DNA of 64,000 nucleotides from contig CAJXVA010000006.1 of NCBI GenBank assembly GCA_913061055.1, positions 1 to 64,000 of the forward strand, in the 5' to 3' direction. Under the pieces are notes generated by a model that saw only the letters and a program-made list of their open reading frames with translations, was not told where the DNA came from and did no database searches. This DNA is from an uncultured Pseudomonadota bacterium. GTDB lineage: Bacteria; Myxococcota_A; Polyangia; Nannocystales; Nannocystaceae. This document shows, in pieces, positions 16,976-25,840 of the stretch (positions are counted from its first letter, which is position 1; each line of letters opens with the position of its first letter). Made by a program: the position numbers and the translations under genes.

Positions 16976-18031
16976 TCATTCTGATCGCGAATCTGGGCTC
17001 TCGCCGCGAGGCATCCGAAGGGCGGCTCTCCAGTCCAAACGCAGGCTCCATTGCGAGCCCAGCCCCAGCAGCACGATCGTGCTGAGCTGACAGACGTAGA
17101 GGTAGAACGCGAAGGTCGAGCCGGCGGTCAGGACAGAATCGCTGTCCAAGAACAGGTGCAGCCCGGCAGCGACTCCGGTCTGAAACACGCCCAGCTGGGC
17201 CGGGCCGCCGGGGATGAGCAGGGCGAGGTTCATGATCGCCAACGTGGCGATGGCCTCAAAGGGAGTGAGGGCGAGCCCGCACCCCTGGGCGAGGATCCAC
17301 ATTCCCGCGGCGTTGGCGAGCCAGTACGCGATGCTCACGATGACGAAACCGGTGATTGCCGCGGGGTTGGGCAGGGCGCGAAAACCCTCGGCCACCCCAC
17401 GGATGGTCTGCTCGGCCCAGTCGGCGAACTTGGGGGACCACTGCAACACCCAGCGGGCCATGGCAGCGATGGGGCCGGGCCAGCGCGCGGCGGCGAGCAT
17501 GCCGAGCAGCGCTCCGGAGAACGCCGCCATCACGGCCATGCTCGCAATGTAGAACGTCTGCGTGTCCCCTTGGGGCTCCGCGAATGCCATCGCGATGAAG
17601 AACAGCGCGCAGACCAACACGCCGTCGACCGCTCGTTCGATGGCGACCGTTCCCAGCGACGTGCTGACCTTGAGGTCGCTGCGCTGGGCCAAGAAAACGG
17701 GGCGGGCAAACTCGCCGAGCCGAAACGGCATCAGCGCGATCCACATGTAGCCGGCGAGTCCGATGCGGGTGACCTCTGCGAGGCCCGGGAGTCGCTCTCC
17801 ACCCAGCGGAGCGAGCAGCATCCGCCATCGACCGGCGCGCAGCAGGTGATACGGAAGGAGCGAGGCCAAGTAGAGCGCGATCACGGCGGGCGAGATCGAC
17901 AGGTCGCTCGGGATCGTGTCGAGGTAGGGGCGCAGCGCGAGGACAAACGCTGCCGCCAGGAGCAACGACAAGCCGAGCTTGATGGCCACGCCGCGGCGTG
18001 CCGGAGGCTCGGGCTTCGGCGGCACCTGCAT
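16976..18031 (-). CDS. Flippase-like membrane protein (LPG synthase TM/UPF0104 family)
   Basis: A 351-residue polytopic protein with about eight hydrophobic segments. The sequence matches the lysylphosphatidylglycerol-synthase transmembrane domain family (RAGRWRMLLAPLG, GLAGYMWIALMPFRLGEFAR, NLALLIPGGPAQLGVFQTG). The cytosolic aminoacyl-transferase domain of MprF is absent, so only a lipid-translocation or glycolipid-related role is suggested. It starts at ATG 18031, 7 nt downstream of a TAGGCT box and 28 bp after the roadblock gene, so it may have its own promoter. The natural substrate is unknown. Confidence 0.82.
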   Translation of the reverse strand: MQVPPKPEPPARRGVAIKLGLSLLLAAAFVLALRPYLDTIPSDLSISPAVIALYLASLLPYHLLRAGRWRMLLAPLGGERLPGLAEVTRIGLAGYMWIALMPFRLGEFARPVFLAQRSDLKVSTSLGTVAIERAVDGVLVCALFFIAMAFAEPQGDTQTFYIASMAVMAAFSGALLGMLAAARWPGPIAAMARWVLQWSPKFADWAEQTIRGVAEGFRALPNPAAITGFVIVSIAYWLANAAGMWILAQGCGLALTPFEAIATLAIMNLALLIPGGPAQLGVFQTGVAAGLHLFLDSDSVLTAGSTFAFYLYVCQLSTIVLLGLGSQWSLRLDWRAALRMPRGESPDSRSE

Positions 18032-18038
18032 CGTTGTC

Positions 18039-18044
18039 AGCCTA
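18039..18044 (-). promoter_or_regulatory. Minus-10-like TAGGCT box before the flippase-like gene
   Basis: TAGGCT on the minus strand lies 7 nt upstream of the ATG, with no Shine-Dalgarno sequence. It fits the recurring TA-N3-T pattern in this window. No good minus-35 is present. Confidence 0.35.
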
Positions 18045-18059
18045 CCGTGGCCGGTTGTC

Positions 18060-18464
18060 TCAAGCGAGCAGCGCCTCGAGCGTATCGCGGCTGCGAGCGA
18101 ACGCCGAGAGCGCGACCCCGAGGTTGGCGCGACGATCGAGCAGCATCGCGACGACGAATGCGTCGCTGACCGGACTCGCGACGAGGTTGTGGGTGCAGGT
18201 CTCGAGCATCACCATCGGCGCGGTGATGCCCTGGGCGGCGGCCGTTCGGTGGAGCCGGAGCAGCGGCATGCCGAGCTGCGCACCCAGGAGCTGTACATCG
18301 ATCCCCTCGATCCGCGACGGCACGTGGGCGTAGTCGATGGCCAGGCCCTGATCGTCGCTCACCACGCCAGCGAACGCCCCGGGGGTTCGCTCGACCATGC
18401 TCCGCAAGGCTTCGCCGAACTCGGTGCCTAGGCGCGACTCGACCGTGTGCGCAACTCGGCTCAC
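18060..18464 (-). CDS. Roadblock/LC7-like protein
   Basis: 134 residues from a GTG at 18464 that overlaps the stop of the upstream gene (GTGA), so translation is coupled. The fold suggested by the sequence (GTEFGEALRSMVERTPGAFA, GVVSDDQGLAIDY, then a helix and MVMLETCTHNLVASPVSDAF) is that of roadblock/LC7 proteins, which regulate small GTPases such as MglA in myxobacteria. No GTPase gene is adjacent. Longer upstream frames are antisense-like and were not used. The assignment rests on overall pattern, not a diagnostic motif. Confidence 0.6.
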   Translation of the reverse strand: MSRVAHTVESRLGTEFGEALRSMVERTPGAFAGVVSDDQGLAIDYAHVPSRIEGIDVQLLGAQLGMPLLRLHRTAAAQGITAPMVMLETCTHNLVASPVSDAFVVAMLLDRRANLGVALSAFARSRDTLEALLA

Positions 18465-19441
18465 GGGAGCGCCCCGCCGCCGGTGACGACCTTGACAGCC
18501 CACTTCTTCCGCAGGGCGTCGAGCTCGCGGTCGTACGAGGCTGCCCGCCACGGCCCGAGGATTGCGGCGCGCGTCGCCGCGATGGTGGCGGGGTCCTCCG
18601 CCGGTGCTGGTTCGAGCACCTGGACGAGGAACACAACGTGGTACCCGAAGCGGGTCCGGAACGGCTCGATGAACCCCGGCTCGGTGTGCGGGCGGACCTT
18701 GTCGACCCACTCTTGAGCCCATTTGGGCTCGAGGCACGCTCCGCTGAGGTCTTCACGCACGCACGCATCGAGGTCGAAGGCCTTGGACTCGACGCTGAGC
18801 TTCACCACGCCGTCGTCCTTGTCCTCGTAGCGCATCAGCTTGCCCATCAGGCGACACGACTGCGGGTCTTCGGGCCGCACATACCGCTGCATGCGATCTG
18901 CGATGGCGTCGATCCGCGTCTTGGCGGTGGCCTGCCACTGAGGATCCTTGGCCCGCTCGAGCATCGCCTCCCGGTCGTCGAAGCCCGCCGGCACGGCGAC
19001 GACCTGGCACAGCATGGAGAGGCGAGGACGCACGTGTTTGGGAGAAGCCAGGGCCCGCGTGAAGATGGGATCGTCGTCCGCGATGTCACCGACGCCGTGG
19101 GTGGCCTCGAAGGCGTCGTGCATCCACAGCCGAGCCAGCGCGCCGCGCCGGATGAATCGCTCTCGCGCTTCGGTGAGCAGCGGCGGAGGATCGACGCGAC
19201 TGTCCTGCTCGGCCCGGGCGGCCTCGGCGAGCAACGCAACCTCGTGGATGTGTTCGCGTGCCGCCGCATCGGACAGCGCGTCGCGCTGCGCCACCATCTC
19301 CACCACCTCGTCTGGGACGTCGCGGGTCTGGTCCTTCGGACCCGCAGGCCCACCACCACCGCAACCCACCGGGGCGAGTACGCTCCACCCCAGAGCCCAG
19401 GCGCTAAAACGGCATCGAATACGAGAGGCTGCCCAGGGCAC
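18461..19441 (-). CDS. Putative PPIC-type peptidyl-prolyl isomerase lipoprotein
   Basis: 326 residues if started at GTG 19441, which gives a signal-like N-terminus (MPWAASRIRCRFSAWALGWS... ending PVGCGGGG) and overlaps the DUF3570 gene by 38 bp. The C-terminal part carries the parvulin hallmark FRTRFGYHVVFLVQVLEP, preceded by the usual helices. An envelope folding role like PrsA/SurA is inferred. The lipobox is imperfect (Pro at minus 3), so the anchoring is uncertain. It lies in a run DUF4266-DUF3570-PPIase-roadblock with overlapping ends. It may assist folding of the neighbouring outer-membrane protein. Confidence 0.68.
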   Translation of the reverse strand: MPWAASRIRCRFSAWALGWSVLAPVGCGGGGPAGPKDQTRDVPDEVVEMVAQRDALSDAAAREHIHEVALLAEAARAEQDSRVDPPPLLTEARERFIRRGALARLWMHDAFEATHGVGDIADDDPIFTRALASPKHVRPRLSMLCQVVAVPAGFDDREAMLERAKDPQWQATAKTRIDAIADRMQRYVRPEDPQSCRLMGKLMRYEDKDDGVVKLSVESKAFDLDACVREDLSGACLEPKWAQEWVDKVRPHTEPGFIEPFRTRFGYHVVFLVQVLEPAPAEDPATIAATRAAILGPWRAASYDRELDALRKKWAVKVVTGGGALP

Positions 19442-20594
19442 GGATCGGCCCGAACCGGTTGGTCTGGTGGACGTAGTTGTACGTCGCCTGCAACCAGGCA
19501 CCGTCGAGCCACTGCAGCCCTGTTTTCGCCGCCAACGCATCCAGGCCGTAGGTTAGCTGAACGCCGCCGGTGTGGGAGCGCCAATCGTCCACCTTCACGT
19601 CGGCGCTGGCACAGCCTTCGGGCGTGTCCCGCGAGCAGCCCACGTCGGTGTCCATGTACTGCATGTCGTCCCGAAAGAAGAAGGACTCGGACTGGGTATA
19701 GAAGCGGTAGCGGAAGCGGATGCGCAGGTTGGTTGTGGCCCGGATATGCACCCGCGGGTCGATCGCGTGGCCCTTCACGCCCCAGTCGTCGGCATAGAAC
19801 CGGTAGCGGGGCTCGAGGGTGATCTTGGCAACGGGCAGGTAGTACCGCAGCGAGCCGAACACCGTGACCCGGTTGCGCTTCAGCGGGTGCTTCTCGAATT
19901 CGATCCCTGGCAGCTGTTCGCCGCGGTAGGGGTTGTCCATCGGCCCCTGGGCGTTGGCGTACTCGACGGTGAGAATCGAAAGCAGGTTGCGGGTCAGAAT
20001 GTGCGAGTAGCCGGCGGACATGTAGTGGGTGCGAAGGAGGTTGGATCCCTCCCCAAAGCCCCCGTCGCGACAGCCCAGCTCCGCGTTGCCTCCACACCAC
20101 GGCAGGCGGCGACCCATCCCGTCGAAGATCCGATAGACGCGATCGAAGTTGAAGGCGTAGGACAGCGAGAGGTTGATCGTACGTTGGCGCAGGTCTCGGC
20201 CGAGGCTGGCGCCAAGGCTGCGAGACTGCCAGTCGGTCTCGGTGGAGTAGCGGAAGAACGTTCCCAGTTGCCAGTCCTCGAGGCGGGAAGCGGCGCTCAC
20301 CGTGGCTTCATGTCGGATCTCGGTGAACGAGAAATCGCCGCCGGTCACCGCGGTTGTGCCGGTGGCGATCGAGGCGGAAGTCACCGCGTCCAGAAGGTAG
20401 GCCGCGCCGAGGGTCAACCGCTCGTCGGGCACGTCGACGGTCATCTTCAGCTCGGGTGAGAGCACCCGGGTCGACTGCTCTCGGTAGTAGTTTCCGCGGA
20501 GCGTGACCCGGTCCTCGGCCTGGGCGTGGGCGGCCGGCAGGAACCAAGCCACGAGCACGAAGGCCCACAGCCAGAGGTTCAGCCGCACCCGCAT
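19404..20594 (-). CDS. DUF3570 outer-membrane beta-barrel protein
   Basis: 396 residues with a signal peptide (MRVRLNLWLWAFVLVAWFLP...AHAQAED). The mature part starts ITLRG-like (RVTLRGNYYREQSTRVLSPE) and alternates through many amphipathic strands, ending in Phe (LGSLSYSMPF) as expected for a BAM substrate. It matches DUF3570 in style and in context, because the preceding gene is the DUF4266 lipoprotein that accompanies this family. The two overlap by 16 bp. Family function is not established; in other genomes the pair often sits with thioredoxin-like and ApbE-type genes, which are absent here. Confidence 0.82.
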   Translation of the reverse strand: MRVRLNLWLWAFVLVAWFLPAAHAQAEDRVTLRGNYYREQSTRVLSPELKMTVDVPDERLTLGAAYLLDAVTSASIATGTTAVTGGDFSFTEIRHEATVSAASRLEDWQLGTFFRYSTETDWQSRSLGASLGRDLRQRTINLSLSYAFNFDRVYRIFDGMGRRLPWCGGNAELGCRDGGFGEGSNLLRTHYMSAGYSHILTRNLLSILTVEYANAQGPMDNPYRGEQLPGIEFEKHPLKRNRVTVFGSLRYYLPVAKITLEPRYRFYADDWGVKGHAIDPRVHIRATTNLRIRFRYRFYTQSESFFFRDDMQYMDTDVGCSRDTPEGCASADVKVDDWRSHTGGVQLTYGLDALAAKTGLQWLDGAWLQATYNYVHQTNRFGPIRALGSLSYSMPF

Positions 20595-20815
20595 CCGCCC
20601 CCGGCAGCACCGTGCCCGCCCATGCTTCCCTCACGCGCGGCTTCGATGTGGGTGTGGAAGCTCTCCTCGTCCGCGTCGGAGCTCGGCGTCATCTCGGGCT
20701 TGCTGAGGTTGGCCCGCTGGGCGGGCGTGACCGTGACGCATCCCGAAGCGACGAGCAGGGCAGGGGCCGCTGCCACCATGCAGGCAGCGCGACGCAGCAG
20801 GACCGACCGGTTCAT
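20579..20815 (-). CDS. DUF4266 small lipoprotein
   Basis: 78 residues from ATG 20815. The signal MNRSVLLRRAACMVAAAPALLVASGC ends in a good lipobox (Cys 26). The mature peptide is only about 50 residues: CVTVTPAQRANLSKPEM, a short His/Glu segment (FHTHIEAAREGSMGG), and a glycine-rich tail ending GGGCGCG. These are the marks of DUF4266. The Cys-Gly-Cys end could bind metal or a cofactor, but that is a guess. It is first of the DUF4266-DUF3570 group and divergent from cmk (76 bp). Confidence 0.85.
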   Translation of the reverse strand: MNRSVLLRRAACMVAAAPALLVASGCVTVTPAQRANLSKPEMTPSSDADEESFHTHIEAAREGSMGGHGAAGGGCGCG

Positions 20816-20891
20816 GGCCGCAACGCTGCCCGACTCCGCCGGATCGGGCAAGCGCTCCGAGCGGCTTGTTCTCCGGCGGAATTTTGGCATC

Positions 20892-21590
20892 ATGCGCGGC
20901 GGTTTGACGGACGGGGAACAAGCGAGGCAAGTGGTGGTGATCGACGGGCCCGCCGGTGCCGGCAAGTCGACCATCGCGCGTGACCTCGCCCGCGCCCTGG
21001 GATTGAGCATGCTCGACACCGGCGCCATCTACCGCGCGCTGGCGTGGGCGGCCGAGCGTGATGGCATCGCGTGGGACGACGAAGCGGGCCTCGCAACGCT
21101 GTGTCGGTCGCTTCCAATTCGTTTCGAGAACCCTCAGGAGGGTCCTCAGCGGGTGTTCCTGGGCTCTGAGGATGTGAGCGAGGCGATTCGGACCGCCGAG
21201 ATCACGGTCGGTGCCTCACAGGTTTCGGCGCACCCGGCCGTGCGTGCGGAGTTGCTTTCGGTGCAACGGGCGCTGGGCGAGGGGGGTTGTGTCGCCGAGG
21301 GACGGGACATGGGAACGGTGGTGTTTCCCGGCGCGTCCCACAAGTTCTTCGTGACCGCCTCCCCGCTGGTTCGTGCCAGGCGACGCCGCGAGGAGAGGCT
21401 CGCGCGGGGGGACGAAGGCGTCCCGTCGGTCGAGGCGGTGCGGCGCGCACTCGAGGAGCGGGACCTGCGCGACTCGACGCGAGAGGCGGCACCGCTGGCG
21501 CAAGCGCCCGACGCCGTCCGGGTCGACACGTCGAGCATGGAGCCCGAAGCGGTCGTCGACCACCTGCTCTCGCTCATTCAAGCGGGCTAG
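20892..21590 (+). CDS. cmk: Cytidylate kinase
   Basis: Cmk phosphorylates CMP and dCMP. The 232-residue protein starts at ATG 20892, just before the P-loop region (VVVIDGPAGAGKSTIARDLA). Other family motifs are LDTGAIYRALAWAA, CVAEGRDMGTVVFPGA and RARRRREERLARG. The frame is open well upstream, but that part is antisense to the DUF4266/DUF3570 genes. It is followed after 164 bp by rpsA, the common cmk-rpsA pairing in bacteria, so co-transcription is likely. Confidence 0.93.
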   Translation: MRGGLTDGEQARQVVVIDGPAGAGKSTIARDLARALGLSMLDTGAIYRALAWAAERDGIAWDDEAGLATLCRSLPIRFENPQEGPQRVFLGSEDVSEAIRTAEITVGASQVSAHPAVRAELLSVQRALGEGGCVAEGRDMGTVVFPGASHKFFVTASPLVRARRRREERLARGDEGVPSVEAVRRALEERDLRDSTREAAPLAQAPDAVRVDTSSMEPEAVVDHLLSLIQAG

Positions 21591-21603
21591 AAGGACCACA
21601 GAA

Positions 21604-21676
21604 GTGCCCCTGGGCACCAGTTGACCGGGGATGCCAAAGCCCCTAGGGTCCGCCTTCCGCCCGGGAGGCACCCGGG
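21604..21676 (+). promoter_or_regulatory. Structured leader between cmk and rpsA
   Basis: Three hairpins lie in a row: GTGCC/GGCAC (21604-21617), a GACC-GGGG stem with a bulge (21623-21650), and CCCGGG/CCCGGG (21660-21676). None is followed by T-runs. In other bacteria S1 regulates its own leader; a similar role here is an inference. Confidence 0.35.
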
Positions 21677-21754
21677 TTCGTCCCCAATGGTGGAGACGGA
21701 TCCGCGATGGGTGCCTCAGCTCCTATCCGGGCATCTCGAAAGTCAACCCAAACC

Positions 21755-23584
<1,830 letters not shown>

Positions 23585-23597
23585 GTCTGAACCTCTG

Positions 23598-23654
23598 AAT
23601 CACGCACACGCGTGATTGTGAAAAGCGTCTCGGGGAAACCCGAGGCGCTTTTTT
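23598..23654 (+). terminator. rpsA: rpsA terminator (double hairpin)
   Basis: A perfect 8-bp hairpin (23598-23617, loop ACAC) is followed by a 12-bp stem with one G-U pair (23623-23634 with 23639-23650) and a run of six T residues. This is a strong intrinsic terminator for the cmk-rpsA unit. Confidence 0.9.
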
Positions 23655-23737
23655 GTCGTCGTGCGTGGGTGCCCAGGGCCGTTGACGGTCCACGAGAAGG
23701 TTCGCGGGCCGAAGCGCGTTTCGCTGCAGAGTTGCCG

Positions 23738-23746
23738 TGGTAGAAC
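23738..23746 (+). promoter_or_regulatory. Extended minus-10-like box before ribH
   Basis: TGG-TAGAAC ends 6 nt before the ribH ATG. There is no Shine-Dalgarno sequence. The same TGGTAGAAC word precedes trpB, 8 nt from its start. Confidence 0.4.
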
Positions 23747-23752
23747 CCGCCC

Positions 23753-24271
23753 ATGCCCGATCCGCTCGACGGTGTGCGCGTCATCGAGGGTGACCTCGAT
23801 GCCAAGGGGGCCCGGTTTGCGATCCTCGTGAGCCGGTTCAACAGCTTCATCACGGACCGCCTCTTAGGGGGCGCGGTCGAGACGCTCCGCCGTCTTGGCG
23901 CCAACGCGGCCGACATCACGGTCGTGAAGGTCCCCGGTGCCTGGGAGCTTCCCCAGACCGCCTCTCGCATGCTCGAGACGGACAACTATGACGCTGTCAT
24001 CGCGCTCGGTTGTCTGATGAAGGGCGACACGATTCACTTCGATCTCATCGCGTCCGAGGCGGCCAAAGGGCTCTCGGCGCTCGGGCACAAGACCGGCATC
24101 CCGGTCTTGTTCGGTGTGTTGACCACCAATGATCTCGAGCAAGCGGTCCACCGCGCCGGTGCGAAGTACGGAAACAAAGGCGCCGAGGTGGCGCAGGCTG
24201 CCGTGGAACAGGTCCGTGTCTACGCCGCGTTGGGCAACAAGAGCACAAGCTCTCGTCGCCGGAAGAAGTAG
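23753..24271 (+). CDS. ribH: 6,7-dimethyl-8-ribityllumazine synthase
   Basis: RibH condenses the ribityl-aminouracil with dihydroxybutanone phosphate, the step before riboflavin synthase. The 172-residue protein has the family landmarks FAILVSRFNSFITDRLLGGA, VPGAWELP, ALGCLMKGDTIHFDLIASEA and PVLFGVLTTNDLEQAVHRAG. The usual RGET substrate motif is KGDT here, a mild variation. The C-terminus has a basic Ser/Arg/Lys tail. nusB follows after 8 bp, the common ribH-nusB order. Confidence 0.95.
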   Translation: MPDPLDGVRVIEGDLDAKGARFAILVSRFNSFITDRLLGGAVETLRRLGANAADITVVKVPGAWELPQTASRMLETDNYDAVIALGCLMKGDTIHFDLIASEAAKGLSALGHKTGIPVLFGVLTTNDLEQAVHRAGAKYGNKGAEVAQAAVEQVRVYAALGNKSTSSRRRKK

Positions 24272-24279
24272 GTCTCCTT

Positions 24280-24783
24280 TTGACCAAGCCCACCTCCAGC
24301 TCTAACCAAGACCGCCAGCCCGACGCTCGTGGTCGCGGACGCGAGTTGGTGCTCGCCGCTTTGTGTCACCTCGAGGATGTGACCGCACAGCAGCGACCCG
24401 ACGCGCTCCAATCACTCCTCGCCAGCCCGCCCACGGGAGACGAAACCGGCGAGACCCGCTTTGCCGAACTCGCTGCGGACCGGCAGGCCCGCAAGTTCGC
24501 CCTGGCCCTGCTCGAGGTCGTGTTCGAAGGATGGGAGACCATCGATGAGGACATCCGAGCCGCGTCGAAGCGGTGGAGGCTCGAGCGGATGGACCGCGTC
24601 GACCGGAATGCGTTGCGCATCGGCGCGGCTGAACTTCGCGGCCGGCCAGACACTCCGCGTGGGGTGATCTTGTCCGAAGCGGTTCGGCTCGCCTCCACCT
24701 ACGGCAATGAGCGCAGCGCCGGGTTCGTCAACGGGCTGACGGCCTCGCTCGCCGACGCGTTGCGGCCAGGAGTCTCGCGCTAA
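24280..24783 (+). CDS. nusB: Transcription antitermination factor NusB
   Basis: NusB binds boxA RNA with NusE/S10 to prevent premature termination, mainly in rRNA operons. The 167-residue protein starts at a TTG 8 bp after ribH. The best-conserved part is the C-terminal helix pair, VILSEAVRLASTYGNERSAG then FVNGLTASLADAL. The central RMDRVDRNALRIGAAEL is also typical. The N-terminal 20 residues are polar and poorly conserved. It overlaps the next gene by one base (TAATG), so they are translationally coupled. Confidence 0.92.
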   Translation: MTKPTSSSNQDRQPDARGRGRELVLAALCHLEDVTAQQRPDALQSLLASPPTGDETGETRFAELAADRQARKFALALLEVVFEGWETIDEDIRAASKRWRLERMDRVDRNALRIGAAELRGRPDTPRGVILSEAVRLASTYGNERSAGFVNGLTASLADALRPGVSR

Positions 24784-25412
24784 TGACGCAGTCGCCCCGC
24801 GGCCGGTCGCTCGCCCGGAATCGGGTGCAGCTCCGCCTCGAGGCGCTGGAGCGCGACGTGCTCGATGGGCTGCCCGACCCGGAGGGCGCGCAGCGGGTCC
24901 GGGGTGATGTGGCGGTCATCCCGTGGTTTGCCGACGAGCGACCGTTCCAAGGTTTGCTTGGCCTGCTCGACTGGCGGCGCGACGGGTCGCTCTCGGCGCT
25001 CGCTCGACGGGGCGTGGCGCATGGGACCTGGAAGGAGCCTGTGCTGCTGCCCGCTGGTGCTGGGTTGCCCGTCGAACGGATCGTTCTGCTGGGATGTGGG
25101 GACCGAGAGCGTTTCGACGCCGAGGCCGCGGCGAGCATCGGTGCTCAGGCGGCGAGCGTGGCGATGGACCTCCGGCCGCGCAGTGTGCTCATCGGGATGC
25201 CGACGGGTTGTGCGGAACGAGACGTGCTCGAGTCGCTTTTCCTCGGCCTTGTACGAGGAATTGAGGACAGCGCAGAGGAGGAGCCCGAGGCGGTGTTGAC
25301 CACACCGACCCACCCTTGGTGGGTCGTGGTCGAAGAGCGTCACATCGCCCGGCTTCGGCGCCTGCTCGATGGACCGCTTCGGGCCGCTGCTCAGACGACC
25401 TCCTCTTCCTGA
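24783..25412 (+). CDS. M17 leucyl-aminopeptidase N-terminal domain-like protein
   Basis: 209 residues resembling the N-terminal macro-like domain of leucyl aminopeptidases (PepA, family M17): VAVIPWFADERPFQGLLGLL, DWRRDGSLSALARRG, LLPAGAGLPVERIVLLGCGD, then a Rossmann-like end. The C-terminal catalytic domain with its zinc ligands is absent, so it cannot be a peptidase as encoded. It may be a regulatory or DNA/nucleotide-binding derivative; PepA is also known as a DNA-binding protein in XerCD recombination. It is coupled to nusB by TAATG and followed by the chemosensory operon. Confidence 0.7.
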   Translation: MTQSPRGRSLARNRVQLRLEALERDVLDGLPDPEGAQRVRGDVAVIPWFADERPFQGLLGLLDWRRDGSLSALARRGVAHGTWKEPVLLPAGAGLPVERIVLLGCGDRERFDAEAAASIGAQAASVAMDLRPRSVLIGMPTGCAERDVLESLFLGLVRGIEDSAEEEPEAVLTTPTHPWWVVVEERHIARLRRLLDGPLRAAAQTTSSS

Positions 25413-25448
25413 ACAGTCTCAGCTCGGGCCGGCCCGCGCGTGCGCGGC

Positions 25449-25457
25449 TGGTATACT
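25449..25457 (+). promoter_or_regulatory. Extended minus-10 promoter of the chemosensory operon
   Basis: TGG-TATACT (TATACT at 25452-25457) lies 8 nt upstream of the first ATG of the operon, with no Shine-Dalgarno sequence. It is a close match to the extended minus-10 consensus. No minus-35 was seen. A leaderless or near-leaderless transcript is implied. Confidence 0.5.
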
Positions 25458-25465
25458 CGCCGGCG

Positions 25466-25840
25466 ATGGCGCAGCCCGTGCTCCTAGTGGAGGACTCCCG
25501 CGCGGTCCGGTCGTTCGTCAGCTCGATTCTCGAGTCGGCAGGCGACTACGACGTGCACGAGGTCGAGAACGGATTCGAGGCGTTGCGGGCTCTTCCGCGC
25601 ACCGACTTCGCGCTGATCGTCACGGACGTCAACATGCCCGACGTCAACGGGATCGAGCTGACCCGCTTCGTTCGCGGACAGGCCAAGTTCGCCGACATCC
25701 CGGTGCTCGTCATCAGCACCGACGCGTCGCACCCCGACACCAAGCGAGCCTTGGAGGCCGGCGCGAATGCGTTCCTGGCCAAGCCATTCACGGCCGAGCA
25801 GTTCCTCGAAGCGGTGGCCCGCGTGCGCGGAGGCGAATGA
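25466..25840 (+). CDS. CheY-like single-domain response regulator (first of operon)
   Basis: 124 residues, receiver domain only. Key residues are present: the acidic pair E9-D10, phospho-acceptor D54 (VTDVNMPDVNG), and K106 (AKPF) after the usual Thr/Ser. It is likely phosphorylated by the CheA encoded immediately downstream; their genes overlap as ATGA. The start at ATG 25466 is chosen over the longer frame because it begins exactly at the receiver fold and follows a TATACT box. Whether it controls a motor, motility polarity or another output is not known. Confidence 0.93.
   Translation: MAQPVLLVEDSRAVRSFVSSILESAGDYDVHEVENGFEALRALPRTDFALIVTDVNMPDVNGIELTRFVRGQAKFADIPVLVISTDASHPDTKRALEAGANAFLAKPFTAEQFLEAVARVRGGE

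Noticed and set aside
18060-18737. A 225-residue version of the roadblock protein
   Set aside because: The first 91 residues are an Arg/Pro/His-rich shadow of the PPIase gene. The GTGA overlap at 18464 gives the proper start.
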